Assembly: GCF_000429365.1 (NCBI RefSeq)
Contig: NZ_AUBS01000005.1
Span: 124,001 to 188,000, forward strand
Direction of reading: 5' to 3'
Length of the DNA stretch: 64,000 bases
Origin: Pseudodonghicola xiamenensis DSM 18339
GTDB taxonomy: Bacteria > Pseudomonadota > Alphaproteobacteria > Rhodobacterales > Rhodobacteraceae
The notes beneath the pieces were generated by a model, which was not told the origin of the DNA, ran no database searches, and saw only the letters and a list, made by a program, of their open reading frames with translations. This document shows positions 33,776-45,119 of this stretch, piece after piece. The number at the start of each line of letters is the position of its first letter. The first letter of the stretch is position 1. Made by a program: the position numbers and the translations under genes.

Positions 33776-36742
33776 ATGACAGAGCACTCCCCCAACGACT
33801 TTTTCCACGCCTCCAGCTTTATGCAGGGGCAGAACGCGGAATATCTGGACCAGCTTTACGCGCAGTATGCCGGCGACCCCAACGCGGTTGACGCCGCTTG
33901 GGCCGAATTCTTCCGCCAGCTCGGCGACAGTGAGCTGGACGTGAAGGCCGAGGCGCAGGGCCCCTCCTGGGCCCGCACCGACTGGCCGCCGATGCCGAAT
34001 GACGATCTGACCGCAGCGCTGACCGGCGAATGGCCGGCGGCTACCGAAGCCAAGGCCGCTGGCGAGAAAATCGCCAAGAAGGCCGAAGCCAAGGGCGTCG
34101 CCGTCTCTGACGAACAGCTGAAACGCTCGGTGCTGGATTCGATCCGGGCGCTGATGCTGATCCGCGCCTATCGCATCCGTGGTCACCTGATCGCCGATCT
34201 CGATCCGCTGGACATGCGCGATTCCGAAAAGGTGCCGCACCCCGAGCTTGATCCCAAGACCTACGGCTTCACCGATGCCGACATGGACCGACCAATCTTC
34301 ATCGACAACGTGCTGGGCCTTCAGATCGCCTCGATGCGGCAGATCATCGACATCGTGAAACGCACCTATTGCGGCACCTTCGCGCTGCAATACATGCATA
34401 TCTCCAACCCCGAGGAAGCCGCCTGGCTGAAAGAGCGGATCGAGGGGCTGGGCAAGGAAATCGCCTTTACCCGCGAAGGCCGCAAGGCGATCCTGAACAA
34501 GATGGTCGAGGCCGAGGGCTTCGAAAAATTCCTGCACGTCAAGTACATGGGAACCAAACGCTTTGGTCTTGATGGCGGCGAAGCGCTGATCCCGGCGATG
34601 GAACAGATCATCAAGCGCGGTGGTGCGCTGGGGATCAAGGAAGTCGTCATCGGCATGCCGCACCGCGGCCGGCTTTCGGTGCTGGCCAACGTGATGAGCA
34701 AACCCTACCGCGCCATCTTCAACGAATTCCAGGGCGGCAGCTTCAAACCGGATGACGTCGATGGGTCGGGCGATGTGAAATATCACCTCGGCGCCTCGTC
34801 GGACCGTGAATTCGACGGCAACAAGGTTCACCTGTCGCTGACCGCCAACCCTTCGCACCTCGAGGCGGTGAACCCCGTCTGCTTGGGCAAGGCACGGGCC
34901 AAGCAGGACCAGTTGAACGATAAGGAAAACCGCACCGCGGTTCTGACCGTGCTGCTGCACGGGGATGCGGCCTTTGCCGGCCAGGGCGTCGTTGCGGAAT
35001 GCTTCGGCCTGTCGGGCCTGCGCGGCCATCGCACCGGCGGCACCATCCACTTCGTCGTCAACAACCAGATCGGTTTCACCACGGCGCCGCATTTCTCGCG
35101 CTCCTCGCCCTATCCGACCGATATCGCCCTGATGGTCGAAGCGCCGATCTTCCACGTCAACGGCGACGACCCCGAGGCTGTCGTGCATGCCGCCAAGGTA
35201 GCGACGGAATTCCGGCAGAAGTTCCACAAGGACGTGGTCATCGACATGTTCTGCTATCGCCGCTTCGGTCACAACGAAGGCGATGAGCCGATGTTCACCA
35301 ACCCGGTGATGTACAAGAAGATCAAGACCCACAAGACCACGCTCAGCCTCTATACCGAGCGGCTGGTCAAGGATGGCCTGATCCCGGAAGGCGAAATCGA
35401 GGATATGAAGGCCGCCTTCCAGGCGCATCTGAACGAAGAGTTCGAGGCCGGAAAGGACTTCAAGCCCAACAAGGCCGACTGGCTGGACGGACGTTGGTCC
35501 GGGCTGAACCGCGAGGGCGAGGAATATGTTCGCGGCGAAACCGCGATCTCTCCGGAAACGCTGCAAGAGGTCGGTCGCGGCCTGACAACGGTGCCCGACG
35601 GTTTCGCTCTGCACAAGACCGTCGCACGTCTGCTCGAGGCCAAGAAGGAAATGTTCGCCACTGGCGAAGGCTTTGACTGGGCCACCGGCGAAGCGCTGGC
35701 CTTCGGCTCGCTGCTGACCGAAGGTTACGGCGTCCGCCTGGCCGGTCAGGATTCCACCCGCGGCACCTTCAGCCAGCGCCATTCGGGCCTGATCAACCAG
35801 AACACCGAAGAACGCTATTACCCGCTGAACCACATTCGCGCGGGTCAGGCGAATTATGAAGTCATCGACTCGATGCTGTCGGAATATGCGGTGCTGGGCT
35901 TCGAATACGGCTATTCGCTGGCGGAACCGAATGCGCTGACGCTGTGGGAAGCCCAGTTCGGCGACTTCGCCAACGGCGCGCAGATTATGTTCGACCAGTT
36001 CATCAGCTCGGGCGAAAGCAAATGGCTGCGGATGTCGGGCCTCGTCTGCCTGCTGCCGCATGGCTTCGAAGGTCAGGGCCCGGAACACAGCTCTGCCCGG
36101 CTCGAACGCTATCTGCAGATGTGCGGTCAGGACAACATGATCGTTGCCAACTGCTCGACCCCGGCGAACTACTTCCACATCCTGCGCCGTCAGCTGCACC
36201 GCTCGTTCCGCAAGCCGCTGATCCTGATGACGCCGAAGTCGCTGCTGCGCCACAAGCTGGCGGTCAGCAAGGCCGAGGACTTCACCACCGGCTCCAGCTT
36301 CCACCGCGTTCTCTGGGACGATGCGGAAACCGGCAGCTCCTCCACCACGCTCGCTGCGGATGACAAGATCAAGCGCGTCGTCATGTGTTCGGGCAAGGTC
36401 TATTACGACCTGCTGGAAGAACGCGACGCACGTGGCATCGACGATGTCTATCTGCTCCGGATCGAACAGTTCTACCCCTTCCCGGCGATCTCGCTGGTCA
36501 AGGAACTGGAACGCTTCAAGGGCGCCGAGATGATCTGGTGTCAGGAAGAGCCCAAGAACCAGGGCGCCTGGACCTTCATCGAGCCCAATATCGAATGGGC
36601 GCTGACCCGCATCGGGGCCCAGCACCAACGGCCGCGCTATGTCGGTCGCGCCACATCGGCCTCGCCCGCGACGGGTCTGGCCAGCCAACACAAAGCCCAA
36701 CAAGAAGCGCTCGTGAACGAAGCGCTCACGATCGAAGGATAA
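33776..36742 (+). CDS. sucA: 2-Oxoglutarate dehydrogenase E1
   Basis: A 988-residue thiamine-diphosphate decarboxylase subunit. FMQGQNAEYLDQLYAQYAGDP is the E2-binding N-terminus; SVLDSIRALMLIRAYRIRGH, FGLDGGEALIP and IGMPHRGRL mark the E1o type; the ThDP/Mg motif spans GDAAFAGQGVVAE to NNQIGFTT. The C-terminal transketolase half includes DSTRGTFSQRH and EEPKNQGAW. GAGGT precedes the ATG. sucB follows after 6 bases. Confidence 0.97.
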   Translation: MTEHSPNDFFHASSFMQGQNAEYLDQLYAQYAGDPNAVDAAWAEFFRQLGDSELDVKAEAQGPSWARTDWPPMPNDDLTAALTGEWPAATEAKAAGEKIAKKAEAKGVAVSDEQLKRSVLDSIRALMLIRAYRIRGHLIADLDPLDMRDSEKVPHPELDPKTYGFTDADMDRPIFIDNVLGLQIASMRQIIDIVKRTYCGTFALQYMHISNPEEAAWLKERIEGLGKEIAFTREGRKAILNKMVEAEGFEKFLHVKYMGTKRFGLDGGEALIPAMEQIIKRGGALGIKEVVIGMPHRGRLSVLANVMSKPYRAIFNEFQGGSFKPDDVDGSGDVKYHLGASSDREFDGNKVHLSLTANPSHLEAVNPVCLGKARAKQDQLNDKENRTAVLTVLLHGDAAFAGQGVVAECFGLSGLRGHRTGGTIHFVVNNQIGFTTAPHFSRSSPYPTDIALMVEAPIFHVNGDDPEAVVHAAKVATEFRQKFHKDVVIDMFCYRRFGHNEGDEPMFTNPVMYKKIKTHKTTLSLYTERLVKDGLIPEGEIEDMKAAFQAHLNEEFEAGKDFKPNKADWLDGRWSGLNREGEEYVRGETAISPETLQEVGRGLTTVPDGFALHKTVARLLEAKKEMFATGEGFDWATGEALAFGSLLTEGYGVRLAGQDSTRGTFSQRHSGLINQNTEERYYPLNHIRAGQANYEVIDSMLSEYAVLGFEYGYSLAEPNALTLWEAQFGDFANGAQIMFDQFISSGESKWLRMSGLVCLLPHGFEGQGPEHSSARLERYLQMCGQDNMIVANCSTPANYFHILRRQLHRSFRKPLILMTPKSLLRHKLAVSKAEDFTTGSSFHRVLWDDAETGSSSTTLAADDKIKRVVMCSGKVYYDLLEERDARGIDDVYLLRIEQFYPFPAISLVKELERFKGAEMIWCQEEPKNQGAWTFIEPNIEWALTRIGAQHQRPRYVGRATSASPATGLASQHKAQQEALVNEALTIEG

Positions 36743-36748
36743 CGGAAC

Positions 36749-38266
<1,518 letters not shown>

Positions 38267-38404
38267 GTAAAGACGGCCGGGCTTCGGCCCAGCCTGCCCG
38301 GGGCGGGCCGAAGTCCGCCTCAGGCACCAATCAGGTCCAGGGCCCCCTGGCTTGCCAGCCTGTGCCGAGACGGCGATGGATTTCCGATCCACGGAGCGTG
38401 CACC

Positions 38405-38794
38405 ATGACCCCCGAACTCACCGCCCTCACCCTCGCCGCCCTGCTGCAGGTGGTCCAGATCGGTCTGTTTTCCGCCAGCGCGCAGAAACAGGTCGGCGGC
38501 GCCTATGCCGCCTCCCCCCGGGACGAGGCCAAGCAGCTCACCGGCACCGCCGGACGACTACAGCGCGCGCTCGATAACCATTTCGAGGGGCTGGCGCTCT
38601 TCACCATCGCGGCGGTGGTGATCACCCTCTCGGGCCAGTCCTCGCCCCTCACCGCCGCCTGCGCCTGGGTCTACCTCGGCGCCCGCATCCTCTATATCCC
38701 CGCCTATGCGCGGGGCTGGGCGCCGGGACGTTCGATCATCTGGGCCGCCGGCTTTCTCGCCACGATCGTGATGCTGCTGGCGGCGCTGATATGA
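38405..38794 (+). CDS. MAPEG family membrane protein
   Basis: A 129-residue protein with four hydrophobic segments. RLQRALDNHFEGLALF is the MAPEG signature (R/N-x-x-E), and YLGARILYIPAYARGW closes the family pattern. Relatives include glutathione-dependent enzymes; the bacterial subgroup is uncharacterised. It sits between sucB and lpd on the same strand, an unusual place with no evident link. Confidence 0.85.
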   Translation: MTPELTALTLAALLQVVQIGLFSASAQKQVGGAYAASPRDEAKQLTGTAGRLQRALDNHFEGLALFTIAAVVITLSGQSSPLTAACAWVYLGARILYIPAYARGWAPGRSIIWAAGFLATIVMLLAALI

Positions 38795-38813
38795 CACCCA
38801 CCCGTTTTCCCGG

Positions 38814-38876
38814 CCTTTTTCTGGCCCCAAATATCCCGGGGGAGCCGCGCAAAGCGCGGTGGGGGCAGCGCCCCCT
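38814..38876. repeat. Rhodobacterales intergenic repeat, copy 2
   Basis: The head CTTTTTCTGGCC plus AAATATCCCGGGGG matches copy 1 (18459-18520). Hairpin 1 is CCGCGC-AAA-GCGCGG here, with different sequence but kept pairing; hairpin 2 is GGGGGC-AGC-GCCCCC. It lies between the MAPEG gene and lpd. Confidence 0.82.
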
Positions 38877-38902
38877 CCCCCTTCAACGAAAGGAGCCTAC
38901 CC

Positions 38903-40291
38903 ATGGCAACATATGACGTGATCATCATCGGCGGCGGCCCCGGCGGCTATGTCTGCGCGATCCGCTGCGCCCAACTGGGCCTGAAGACCGCCTGTGTCGA
39001 GGGCCGTGGCGCCCTGGGCGGCACCTGCCTGAACGTCGGCTGCATCCCCTCGAAGGCGCTGCTCCACGCCACCCACCAGCTGCACGAGGCGGAACACAAC
39101 TTCGCCAAGATGGGCCTGAAGGGCAAGGCGCCCAGCGTCGACTGGAAACAGATGCTCGCCTATAAGGACGAGGTGATCGAAGGCAACACCAAGGGCATCG
39201 AGTTCCTGTTCAAGAAGAACAAGATCGACTGGCTGCAGGGCTGGGGCTCGATCCCCGAGGCCGGCAAGGTCAAGGTCGGCGACGAGGTGCACGAGGCCAA
39301 GAACATCATCATCGCCACCGGCTCCGAACCCGCATCGTTGCCGGGCGTCGAAGTTGACGAGAAAACCGTGGTGACCTCGACCGGCGCGCTGGAACTGGCC
39401 AAGACTCCGAAGAAGCTGGTCATCATCGGCGCCGGCGTCATCGGGCTGGAACTGGGCTCGGTCTACTCGCGCCTGGGCGCCGAAGTCACCGTGATCGAAT
39501 TCCTCGATTTCATCACCCCCGGCATGGACGGCGAAGTGCAGAAGAGCTTCCAGCGCATCCTGAAAAAGCAGGGCATGGAGTTCATCATGGGCGCCGCGGT
39601 GCAGAAGACCGAGATCGCCCGTGGCAAGGCCAAGGTCACCTACAAGCTGCGCAAGGACGACAGCGAGCATGAGATCGACGCCGATACCGTGCTGGTCGCC
39701 ACCGGCCGCAAACCCTATACCGAAGGCCTGGGTCTGGAAGCGCTCGGGGTCGAGATGCTGCCGCGCGGACAGATCAAGGTCGGCGCCGACTGGCAGACCA
39801 ACGTTCCCGGCATCTATGCCATCGGCGATGTGATCCCCGGCCCGATGCTGGCCCATAAGGCCGAAGACGAAGGCATGGCGGTGGCCGAACAAATCGCCGG
39901 CAAGCATGGTCATGTGAACTATGCCGTCATCCCGGGCGTGATCTACACCAACCCCGAGGTCGCCAATGTCGGCAAGACCGAAGAACAGCTCAAGGAAGAG
40001 GGCCGTGCCTATAAGGTCGGTAAGTTCCCCTTCATGGGCAACGGTCGCGCCAAGGCAACTTTTTCGACCGAGGGCTTCGTCAAGATCCTCGCCGACAAGG
40101 ATACCGACCGGGTACTCGGTGCCCATATCATCGGCCCGTCGGCGGGTGAGCTGATCCACGAGATCTGCGTTGCCATGGAATTCGGCGCTGCGGCCGAGGA
40201 TATCGCACTGACCTGCCACGCCCACCCGACCTATTCGGAAGCGGTGCGCGAGGCGGCCCTGGCCTGCGGCGACGGCCCGATCCACATCTGA
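38903..40291 (+). CDS. lpd: Dihydrolipoyl dehydrogenase (E3)
   Basis: A 462-residue flavoprotein disulfide reductase serving the 2-oxoglutarate (and possibly other) dehydrogenase complexes. FAD loop [13 protein letters not shown] (6-18), redox-active disulfide in [13 protein letters not shown] (near 39-51), NAD loop [22 protein letters not shown] motif GIYAIGDV, and the catalytic H-E pair in [18 protein letters not shown] precedes the ATG. Last of the TCA block, with a terminator. Confidence 0.97.
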   Translation: MATYDVIIIGGGPGGYVCAIRCAQLGLKTACVEGRGALGGTCLNVGCIPSKALLHATHQLHEAEHNFAKMGLKGKAPSVDWKQMLAYKDEVIEGNTKGIEFLFKKNKIDWLQGWGSIPEAGKVKVGDEVHEAKNIIIATGSEPASLPGVEVDEKTVVTSTGALELAKTPKKLVIIGAGVIGLELGSVYSRLGAEVTVIEFLDFITPGMDGEVQKSFQRILKKQGMEFIMGAAVQKTEIARGKAKVTYKLRKDDSEHEIDADTVLVATGRKPYTEGLGLEALGVEMLPRGQIKVGADWQTNVPGIYAIGDVIPGPMLAHKAEDEGMAVAEQIAGKHGHVNYAVIPGVIYTNPEVANVGKTEEQLKEEGRAYKVGKFPFMGNGRAKATFSTEGFVKILADKDTDRVLGAHIIGPSAGELIHEICVAMEFGAAAEDIALTCHAHPTYSEAVREAALACGDGPIHI

Positions 40292-40297
40292 TCCTGT

Positions 40298-40332
40298 CGC
40301 CCGCCGCGCATCTGCGTGGCGGGCGTCCCTTT
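40298..40332 (+). terminator. Terminator of lpd
   Basis: CGCCCGCC (40298-40305) pairs with GGCGGGCG (40318-40325), inner GCGC/GCGT extends the stem, and CCCTTTC follows. It starts 7 bases after the stop. Confidence 0.75.
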
Positions 40333-40371
40333 CGCCCGGCGCGGGCGTTCACGCCTCTCCCTCCAGCCGAG

Positions 40372-40851
40372 ATGCCTTTTCCACGACGCGTCGCCCCTAC
40401 ATGGGCCTCCCTCCCGGGCGCCATGATCGCAGGAAAGCCTCCGAGCGCGGTAAAGCCGAACCAAGCTCCAGGAACATCCTCCGCCGACCTGGCCAAGCGA
40501 AAGCACCAGCCATGGCGGCGCGGCGCGTCGCCGCCAGCGCATCATGCCAAATTGAACGCCTCGATCCCGCTCCTCCTGGATCGCCGCACATGGTCAGGCT
40601 TCGGGGACCGCAAACCTTGGGACATCATCCAGCAGCGTCCTGATATTTCCCGTTTCGACCCCGTCAGGCATGGGACGGTCGATGGCCTGACGACTATTGA
40701 GCAGTTCGAAACACGCCTCTCTGGCCCCGAAGACGCCGAGGCGGCTCTGACAGCAAAACAACAATTCAGAACACTGCCACAAAAAGCTTCAGGCATCAGG
40801 CTTCACGCCCTCGCGGCGGAAAGCTGGCGGCACCGGGAAGAACGGCGATGA
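40372..40851 (+). CDS. Uncertain orphan ORF, possibly decayed
   Basis: A 159-codon frame whose first third (to about residue 60) is low-information, while residues 61-159 look more protein-like (LLLDRRTWSGFGDRKPWDII, then SRFDPVRHGTVDGLTTIEQF). Base composition is slightly lower in GC than neighbours. No ribosome site and no known family. It could be a short hypothetical gene starting later or a gene remnant. The rest of the 40333-40912 gap holds nothing I can name. Confidence 0.25.
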   Translation: MPFPRRVAPTWASLPGAMIAGKPPSAVKPNQAPGTSSADLAKRKHQPWRRGASPPAHHAKLNASIPLLLDRRTWSGFGDRKPWDIIQQRPDISRFDPVRHGTVDGLTTIEQFETRLSGPEDAEAALTAKQQFRTLPQKASGIRLHALAAESWRHREERR

Positions 40852-40912
40852 GACCGCGATGGTCGAAGAGCCACCCGTCACCGTCCCCGACGACATTCCC
40901 CGGGCGCCCAGT

Positions 40913-41518
40913 TCACCACAGGGTGTCTGCGGCCCGTGCCGGCCAAGCCTGATCGTAGGCGTCGCCGTCGATACCGCCCTTGGTCATCTCGCTCAGCATC
41001 TGTCCGACGGTGGGCAGGCCGGCGCTTTCATCGCCGCTGGCCCAAGTCCGCGCCCGCATCAGCGCCCGGGCGCATTGGCTGTAGATCTCTTCGATCTCGA
41101 TCACGATCACCGTCACCGGCCGGCGCCCGGACTTGTCGAACCTGGCCCGCAACCCGTCGTCCGCGCTCACCCGTGCAATACCGTTCACGCGCATGACATT
41201 GTTCGACCCCGGCACTAGGAACATCAGCGACACCCGCGGATCGCGGACGATATTGCGCAGGCTGTCGATCCGGTTGTTGCCGCGCCAGTCCGGCAGCGCC
41301 AGCGTTCCGGGGTCGAGCTCCAGCACCACCGGACCATCGTCGCCGCGCGGGCTGGCGTCGGTGCCTTCCGGGCCCACCGTGCTCAGCACGCACAGGCGCG
41401 ACGCCATGATCCACTGCCGATAACAGGGCGTCATCCGCCGCGCGACCTTGACGATGGCCGCCTCCGGGGGCCGCCCATAGAGCGCTTCCAGCGCCTCGAT
41501 ACTGTCAACGAACTCCAT
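40913..41518 (-). CDS. PPOX-class FMN-binding protein (MSMEG_1061 type)
   Basis: A 201-residue split-barrel flavoprotein. RLCVLSTVGPEGTDASPRGDDGP carries the FMN phosphate region and LALPDWRGNNRIDSLRNIVRDPRVSLMFLVPG the second conserved block of this subgroup of pyridoxamine-phosphate-oxidase-like proteins. Such proteins bind FMN or haem and reduce small substrates; none is known here. Its first 14 bases overlap the end of plsC. Confidence 0.85.
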   Translation of the reverse strand: MEFVDSIEALEALYGRPPEAAIVKVARRMTPCYRQWIMASRLCVLSTVGPEGTDASPRGDDGPVVLELDPGTLALPDWRGNNRIDSLRNIVRDPRVSLMFLVPGSNNVMRVNGIARVSADDGLRARFDKSGRRPVTVIVIEIEEIYSQCARALMRARTWASGDESAGLPTVGQMLSEMTKGGIDGDAYDQAWPARAADTLW

Positions 41519-42245
41519 GTCCTCGCCCCTCCGCCTCGGCCATCAGAGCATCCGAACGTGCTTCGATGTCCTGTTCAAGCCGCGCCATGAAGGCATGCCG
41601 TTCCACCCCCGGCGCAATCGGGTCGAGGAATTCGACCACTCCCAACCCGGGATAGCGCATGATCCCCTTGCGCGGCCAGAACAGCCCCACATTGGTCGCC
41701 ACCGGCACGCAGGAATAGCCCGTGCCCTCGTACAAAACGGCGGGGCCCACTTTGTAAGGCTTGTGTTCGCCCGGCGCGACCCGGGTACCCTGCGGATAGA
41801 TCACGAGCTGGCCGGGTTCGGCGAATTCCGCCGCCACATCCTTGACCATCTTGGCGATCGCTCCGCCGCGCTTGCCACGATTGACCGGGATACAGCCCAG
41901 CCGCTTGGCATAAAGCCCGATGAAGGGGGTCCACATCAGCTCACGTTTCATGATGAACTTGGCATGCGGCAAGGCGCTGAAGATGATCAGGATATCGAAG
42001 AACGACTGATGCTTGGCAGCGACCAGAACCTCGCCCTGCGGCACCGGGCCGCGAACCTCGACCTTCAGGCCCAGCATCCAGCGCGCCGTCCAGATGGCAT
42101 AGCGCGCATAGAGCTTGCAGGCGACCAATGCGCCGCGTTTCGACACCAGCGCCCAGGGCGTGAAGGAAACCCCCAGCACAGCCATGGCGACATAGACCTG
42201 GACCACATAGGTCAGCGACAACAGAGGTTGCAGCAGCTTGCGCAT
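41505..42245 (-). CDS. plsC: 1-Acyl-sn-glycerol-3-phosphate acyltransferase
   Basis: A 246-residue membrane-bound acyltransferase making phosphatidic acid. The catalytic H-x4-D is KHQSFFDI near residues 78-85, motif II is the GCIPVNRGKRGG block and motif III YPQGTRVAPGE. One N-terminal membrane helix (about 10-28). The ATG at 42245 overlaps the ftsX stop as TGATG; the longer frame to 42335 lies in ftsX. Confidence 0.9.
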   Translation of the reverse strand: MRKLLQPLLSLTYVVQVYVAMAVLGVSFTPWALVSKRGALVACKLYARYAIWTARWMLGLKVEVRGPVPQGEVLVAAKHQSFFDILIIFSALPHAKFIMKRELMWTPFIGLYAKRLGCIPVNRGKRGGAIAKMVKDVAAEFAEPGQLVIYPQGTRVAPGEHKPYKVGPAVLYEGTGYSCVPVATNVGLFWPRKGIMRYPGLGVVEFLDPIAPGVERHAFMARLEQDIEARSDALMAEAEGRGHGVR

Positions 42246-43144
42246 CACGTCAGCTCCTTCAGACGGCGGCGGGCGGCGGCCCAGGTGGCACCGAAGGCCA
42301 CCAGCGCGCCCAGCACGGGGATCAGCAACGGCCAAAGCCAGTCCAGCCCCTGCAAGCCGAGACCGGTGAGAAATCCGCCTTCATCCGAGGCGGCGGGCAA
42401 CAGCAACAGCCCCGCCACGCCCAGCACGGTGCCCGCCACCGCGCCGATCAGCGCCCGCAGGGTAAAGCGGCGCACGAAGGCGCTGGCGATATAGACATCC
42501 CGGGCCCCGACCAGGCGCAACACCTCGATCACCTGGGCATTGGCCGCCAGCGCCGCATTGGCCGCCAGCGTGATCATCGCCGCCATCGCCCCGCCGATCA
42601 GCAGGATCGAGATCAGCCCGAGCCGCCGCAGGCTGCTGGCCGCCTCGACCAACGGCTTGCGCCAGCGGGTATGATCGTCAAGCACCGCTCCGGGCACCTC
42701 AGCCGCCAGCCGCAGCCGCAGCCCCTGCGCGTCATAGCCGGTCTCGTCCTCAGTGACTTCGATCAGTTGCGGCACCGGCAGGGTCGTCAAATCCAGCCCG
42801 GGACCGAACCAGGGTGACAAGAGATCCGCCTGTTCCTTCTGGCTCAGCGCCCTAGCCCGGGCCACACCCGGGGTCTGGCGCAGGATTTTCAGCGCCACCG
42901 CGGTCTGATCCGAAAGCTGGTCCTGCGGCGCGGAGATACGGATGGTGGCGCTGCGGGCCAGTTCACTGGCCCAGCGATGCGCCAGCCGTCCCGACGCCAG
43001 CGACAGCGCCAGCGCGAAGACCGCCAGAAAGGCCATCGCCCCGGCGGCGAACAGGGTGAGCTGTGCGGTAAAGCCCGAGGGCGGCACCACCCGGTCGGCC
43101 TGCGCGTCGCCGATGAAATAGCTGCGGACGGTCCCCCGGTTCAC
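42245..43144 (-). CDS. ftsX: Cell division protein FtsX
   Basis: A 299-residue permease-like protein with four membrane helices: one at about 27-50, then a periplasmic region to about 165, then three helices (about 175-200, 228-250, 270-290). With FtsE it links the divisome to peptidoglycan hydrolases. The start overlaps ftsE by 4 bases. The first helix and large loop fit FtsX and not a transporter permease. Confidence 0.88.
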   Translation of the reverse strand: MNRGTVRSYFIGDAQADRVVPPSGFTAQLTLFAAGAMAFLAVFALALSLASGRLAHRWASELARSATIRISAPQDQLSDQTAVALKILRQTPGVARARALSQKEQADLLSPWFGPGLDLTTLPVPQLIEVTEDETGYDAQGLRLRLAAEVPGAVLDDHTRWRKPLVEAASSLRRLGLISILLIGGAMAAMITLAANAALAANAQVIEVLRLVGARDVYIASAFVRRFTLRALIGAVAGTVLGVAGLLLLPAASDEGGFLTGLGLQGLDWLWPLLIPVLGALVAFGATWAAARRRLKELT

Positions 43145-43818
43145 AGATCCGCCCCCGCCAGTTGCAGCCGCCGGTTCGAAATCCGCAACACCCGGGCCTG
43201 AACCTGGCTCTTGGCGGCGCGGATCAACGACAGATCATGTGTGGCGATCAGCACCGTTTTGCCCATCCGGTTGAGCTCAACCAGAAGGTGCAGCAGCCGC
43301 GTTGACATATCCCAGTCGACGTTGCCCGTCGGTTCGTCCGCCAGCACCACATCGGGTGACATGATCACCGCGCGGGCCAGCGCTGCGCGCTGGCGCTCGC
43401 CCCCCGACAACTCGGGCGGGCGTGCATCGGCCCGCGCCGAGAGGCCGACCCAGGACATCAGTTCCCGCAGGTTCTCCGCCTCGCGCAGCATGTCCCGGCC
43501 GGAGACCACCAGCGGCAGGGCGATATTGTCCGCGACCGGCAGGTGATCAAGAAACCGGCAATCCTGATGCACCACCCCGATCCGCCGCCGCAGCAGTGCC
43601 ATCTGGTCACGGTCCAACCCGCGCATATCCGCGTCGAACGCCAGCACCCGGCCCGAACTGGGGGTGAGCGCGCCATAACACAGCTTGAGCAATGTCGTCT
43701 TGCCCGCGCCGGAGGGGCCGGTCAGGAAATGGAACGATCCCGGCGCCAGCTTGACCGAGACATTGCTCAGCAGCTCACCACCGCCATAGCTGTAGCCAAC
43801 ATCCTCCAGCTCGATCAC
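43141..43818 (-). CDS. ftsE: Cell division ATP-binding protein FtsE
   Basis: A 225-residue ABC ATPase. Walker A GPSGAGKTT, Q-loop VVHQDCRFL, signature LSGGERQRAALARA, Walker B VVLADEPTGNVD and H-switch IATHD are all intact. A GTG at 43818 (giving MIELEDVGYSYGGG) follows AGGGGG and matches FtsE starts; another GTG at 43839 adds seven residues. Coupled to ftsX and plsC. Confidence 0.9.
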   Translation of the reverse strand: MIELEDVGYSYGGGELLSNVSVKLAPGSFHFLTGPSGAGKTTLLKLCYGALTPSSGRVLAFDADMRGLDRDQMALLRRRIGVVHQDCRFLDHLPVADNIALPLVVSGRDMLREAENLRELMSWVGLSARADARPPELSGGERQRAALARAVIMSPDVVLADEPTGNVDWDMSTRLLHLLVELNRMGKTVLIATHDLSLIRAAKSQVQARVLRISNRRLQLAGADL

Positions 43819-43997
43819 GCGATGCCCCCTTGGTTTCACACGGTCTTGTGCCCCAGCGCCCGCGCAGTTTCAATGAAAAGAGCGCCGCCACCGGGGCCGC
43901 GGCGTGAAACGGGCAGGTTTCCTCTCTTCCCCGAACCAGCGTTGCGCCCTATGATCGGGCAAACGCTCAGGAATTTCGCCGAAGCCAGGAGGGCTGC

Positions 43998-44993
43998 ATG
44001 CGTCTGACATGTCCGAACTGCGGGGCACAATATGAAGTGCCGGACGATGTGATCCCCCTCGACGGGCGCGATGTGCAATGTTCCGCCTGTGGCCACACCT
44101 GGTTTCAGGAACCGCAGAATCTGAGCGACGAGCTGTTCGAAGCAGGGGCCATGCAGGCCGGCGAACCCCACCCCCAGATCTCTGACCACCCGACCAGCGA
44201 AGAAGCCGCAGAGACGCCGGAGAGTTCCGAGGACTGGGACCACGGCACCGACGAAGATGCGCCCGTCCCCGAAACGGATGAGACCTCTTCCTCTGGTCAG
44301 CTGCAATCCGTCGCACCAGAGCCAGCCGCCGCCGGGGCGCGGGCCCCGGAACAGATTGTGGTGAGGCCGGAAGAGCAGGACGAGGCTACCGAGTACGACG
44401 ATGAGGAGCAGGCTGAGGAAGACATCTCTCCTGCACCTGTCGGCACGGCCCGCCCGACGATCGACACCTCGATCTCGGACATTCTGCGCGAGGAGGCCGA
44501 GCGCGAAACCCGACTTCGCGCGAAGGAAACAGCCAGCGGACTGGAAAGCCAGCCCGATCTGGGGCTGGAGAATTACGATTACAGCGACACGCCGGCGCCG
44601 GAGCCCCGCGACCGGCGGCGTGGCCGACCCGTCGATCAGTTCGAGGATGAGGACGCGGACAATGCGCCGCTGCCCTCTTCGTCCTCGCGTCGTGACCTTT
44701 TGCCTGACATCGAAGAGATCAATTCGACTCTGCGAACCGGCGGCGCCGCCGCTCGGACCACCGGGGCCGACACCCCGGTGCAGGATGCAGATGTTCCACG
44801 AGGCAGCAGCTTCATGCGTGGCTTTGCGGCGGCGCTGGTTCTGGGCGCGCTGCTGCTGCTGGCCTATGCCAATGCCCCACGTATCGCCCGCGCCGTGCCA
44901 CAGGCTGATCCGGCCCTGAGCGCCTATGTGGCGATGGTCGATCAGGCACGCTACTGGATAGACGCCAAACTCGGCGGCCAACCGAGCGAGTGA
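43998..44993 (+). CDS. Zinc-ribbon membrane protein (MJ0042 finger)
   Basis: A 331-residue protein. Residues 1-36 form the MJ0042 zinc finger with C5, C8, C28 and C31 (CPNC...CSAC). A long acidic, disordered stretch (about 40-250, rich in E, D, P) follows, then one membrane helix near 275-295 and a short tail. The topology places the finger in the cytosol. Divergent from ftsE, 158-179 bases away. AGGAGGG precedes the ATG. Function unknown; close proteins are common in Rhodobacterales. Confidence 0.82.
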   Translation: MRLTCPNCGAQYEVPDDVIPLDGRDVQCSACGHTWFQEPQNLSDELFEAGAMQAGEPHPQISDHPTSEEAAETPESSEDWDHGTDEDAPVPETDETSSSGQLQSVAPEPAAAGARAPEQIVVRPEEQDEATEYDDEEQAEEDISPAPVGTARPTIDTSISDILREEAERETRLRAKETASGLESQPDLGLENYDYSDTPAPEPRDRRRGRPVDQFEDEDADNAPLPSSSSRRDLLPDIEEINSTLRTGGAAARTTGADTPVQDADVPRGSSFMRGFAAALVLGALLLLAYANAPRIARAVPQADPALSAYVAMVDQARYWIDAKLGGQPSE

Positions 44994-45119
44994 TCCCATC
45001 GGCACCAGTCCGGACGGCGGCCGGAATTTTTCAAGGTTTCCAAGCCGGAACATTCTGAATTTTCCGGCCCGTTCCGGAGCTCAGACCCCGGTGCGCGGAC
45101 CCCGGTGCTTGGGCGCGGT

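Noticed and set aside
44994..45119. GACCCCGGTGC direct repeat between two convergent genes
   Set aside because: Only two 11-mers in a GC-rich gap; no structure or function evident.
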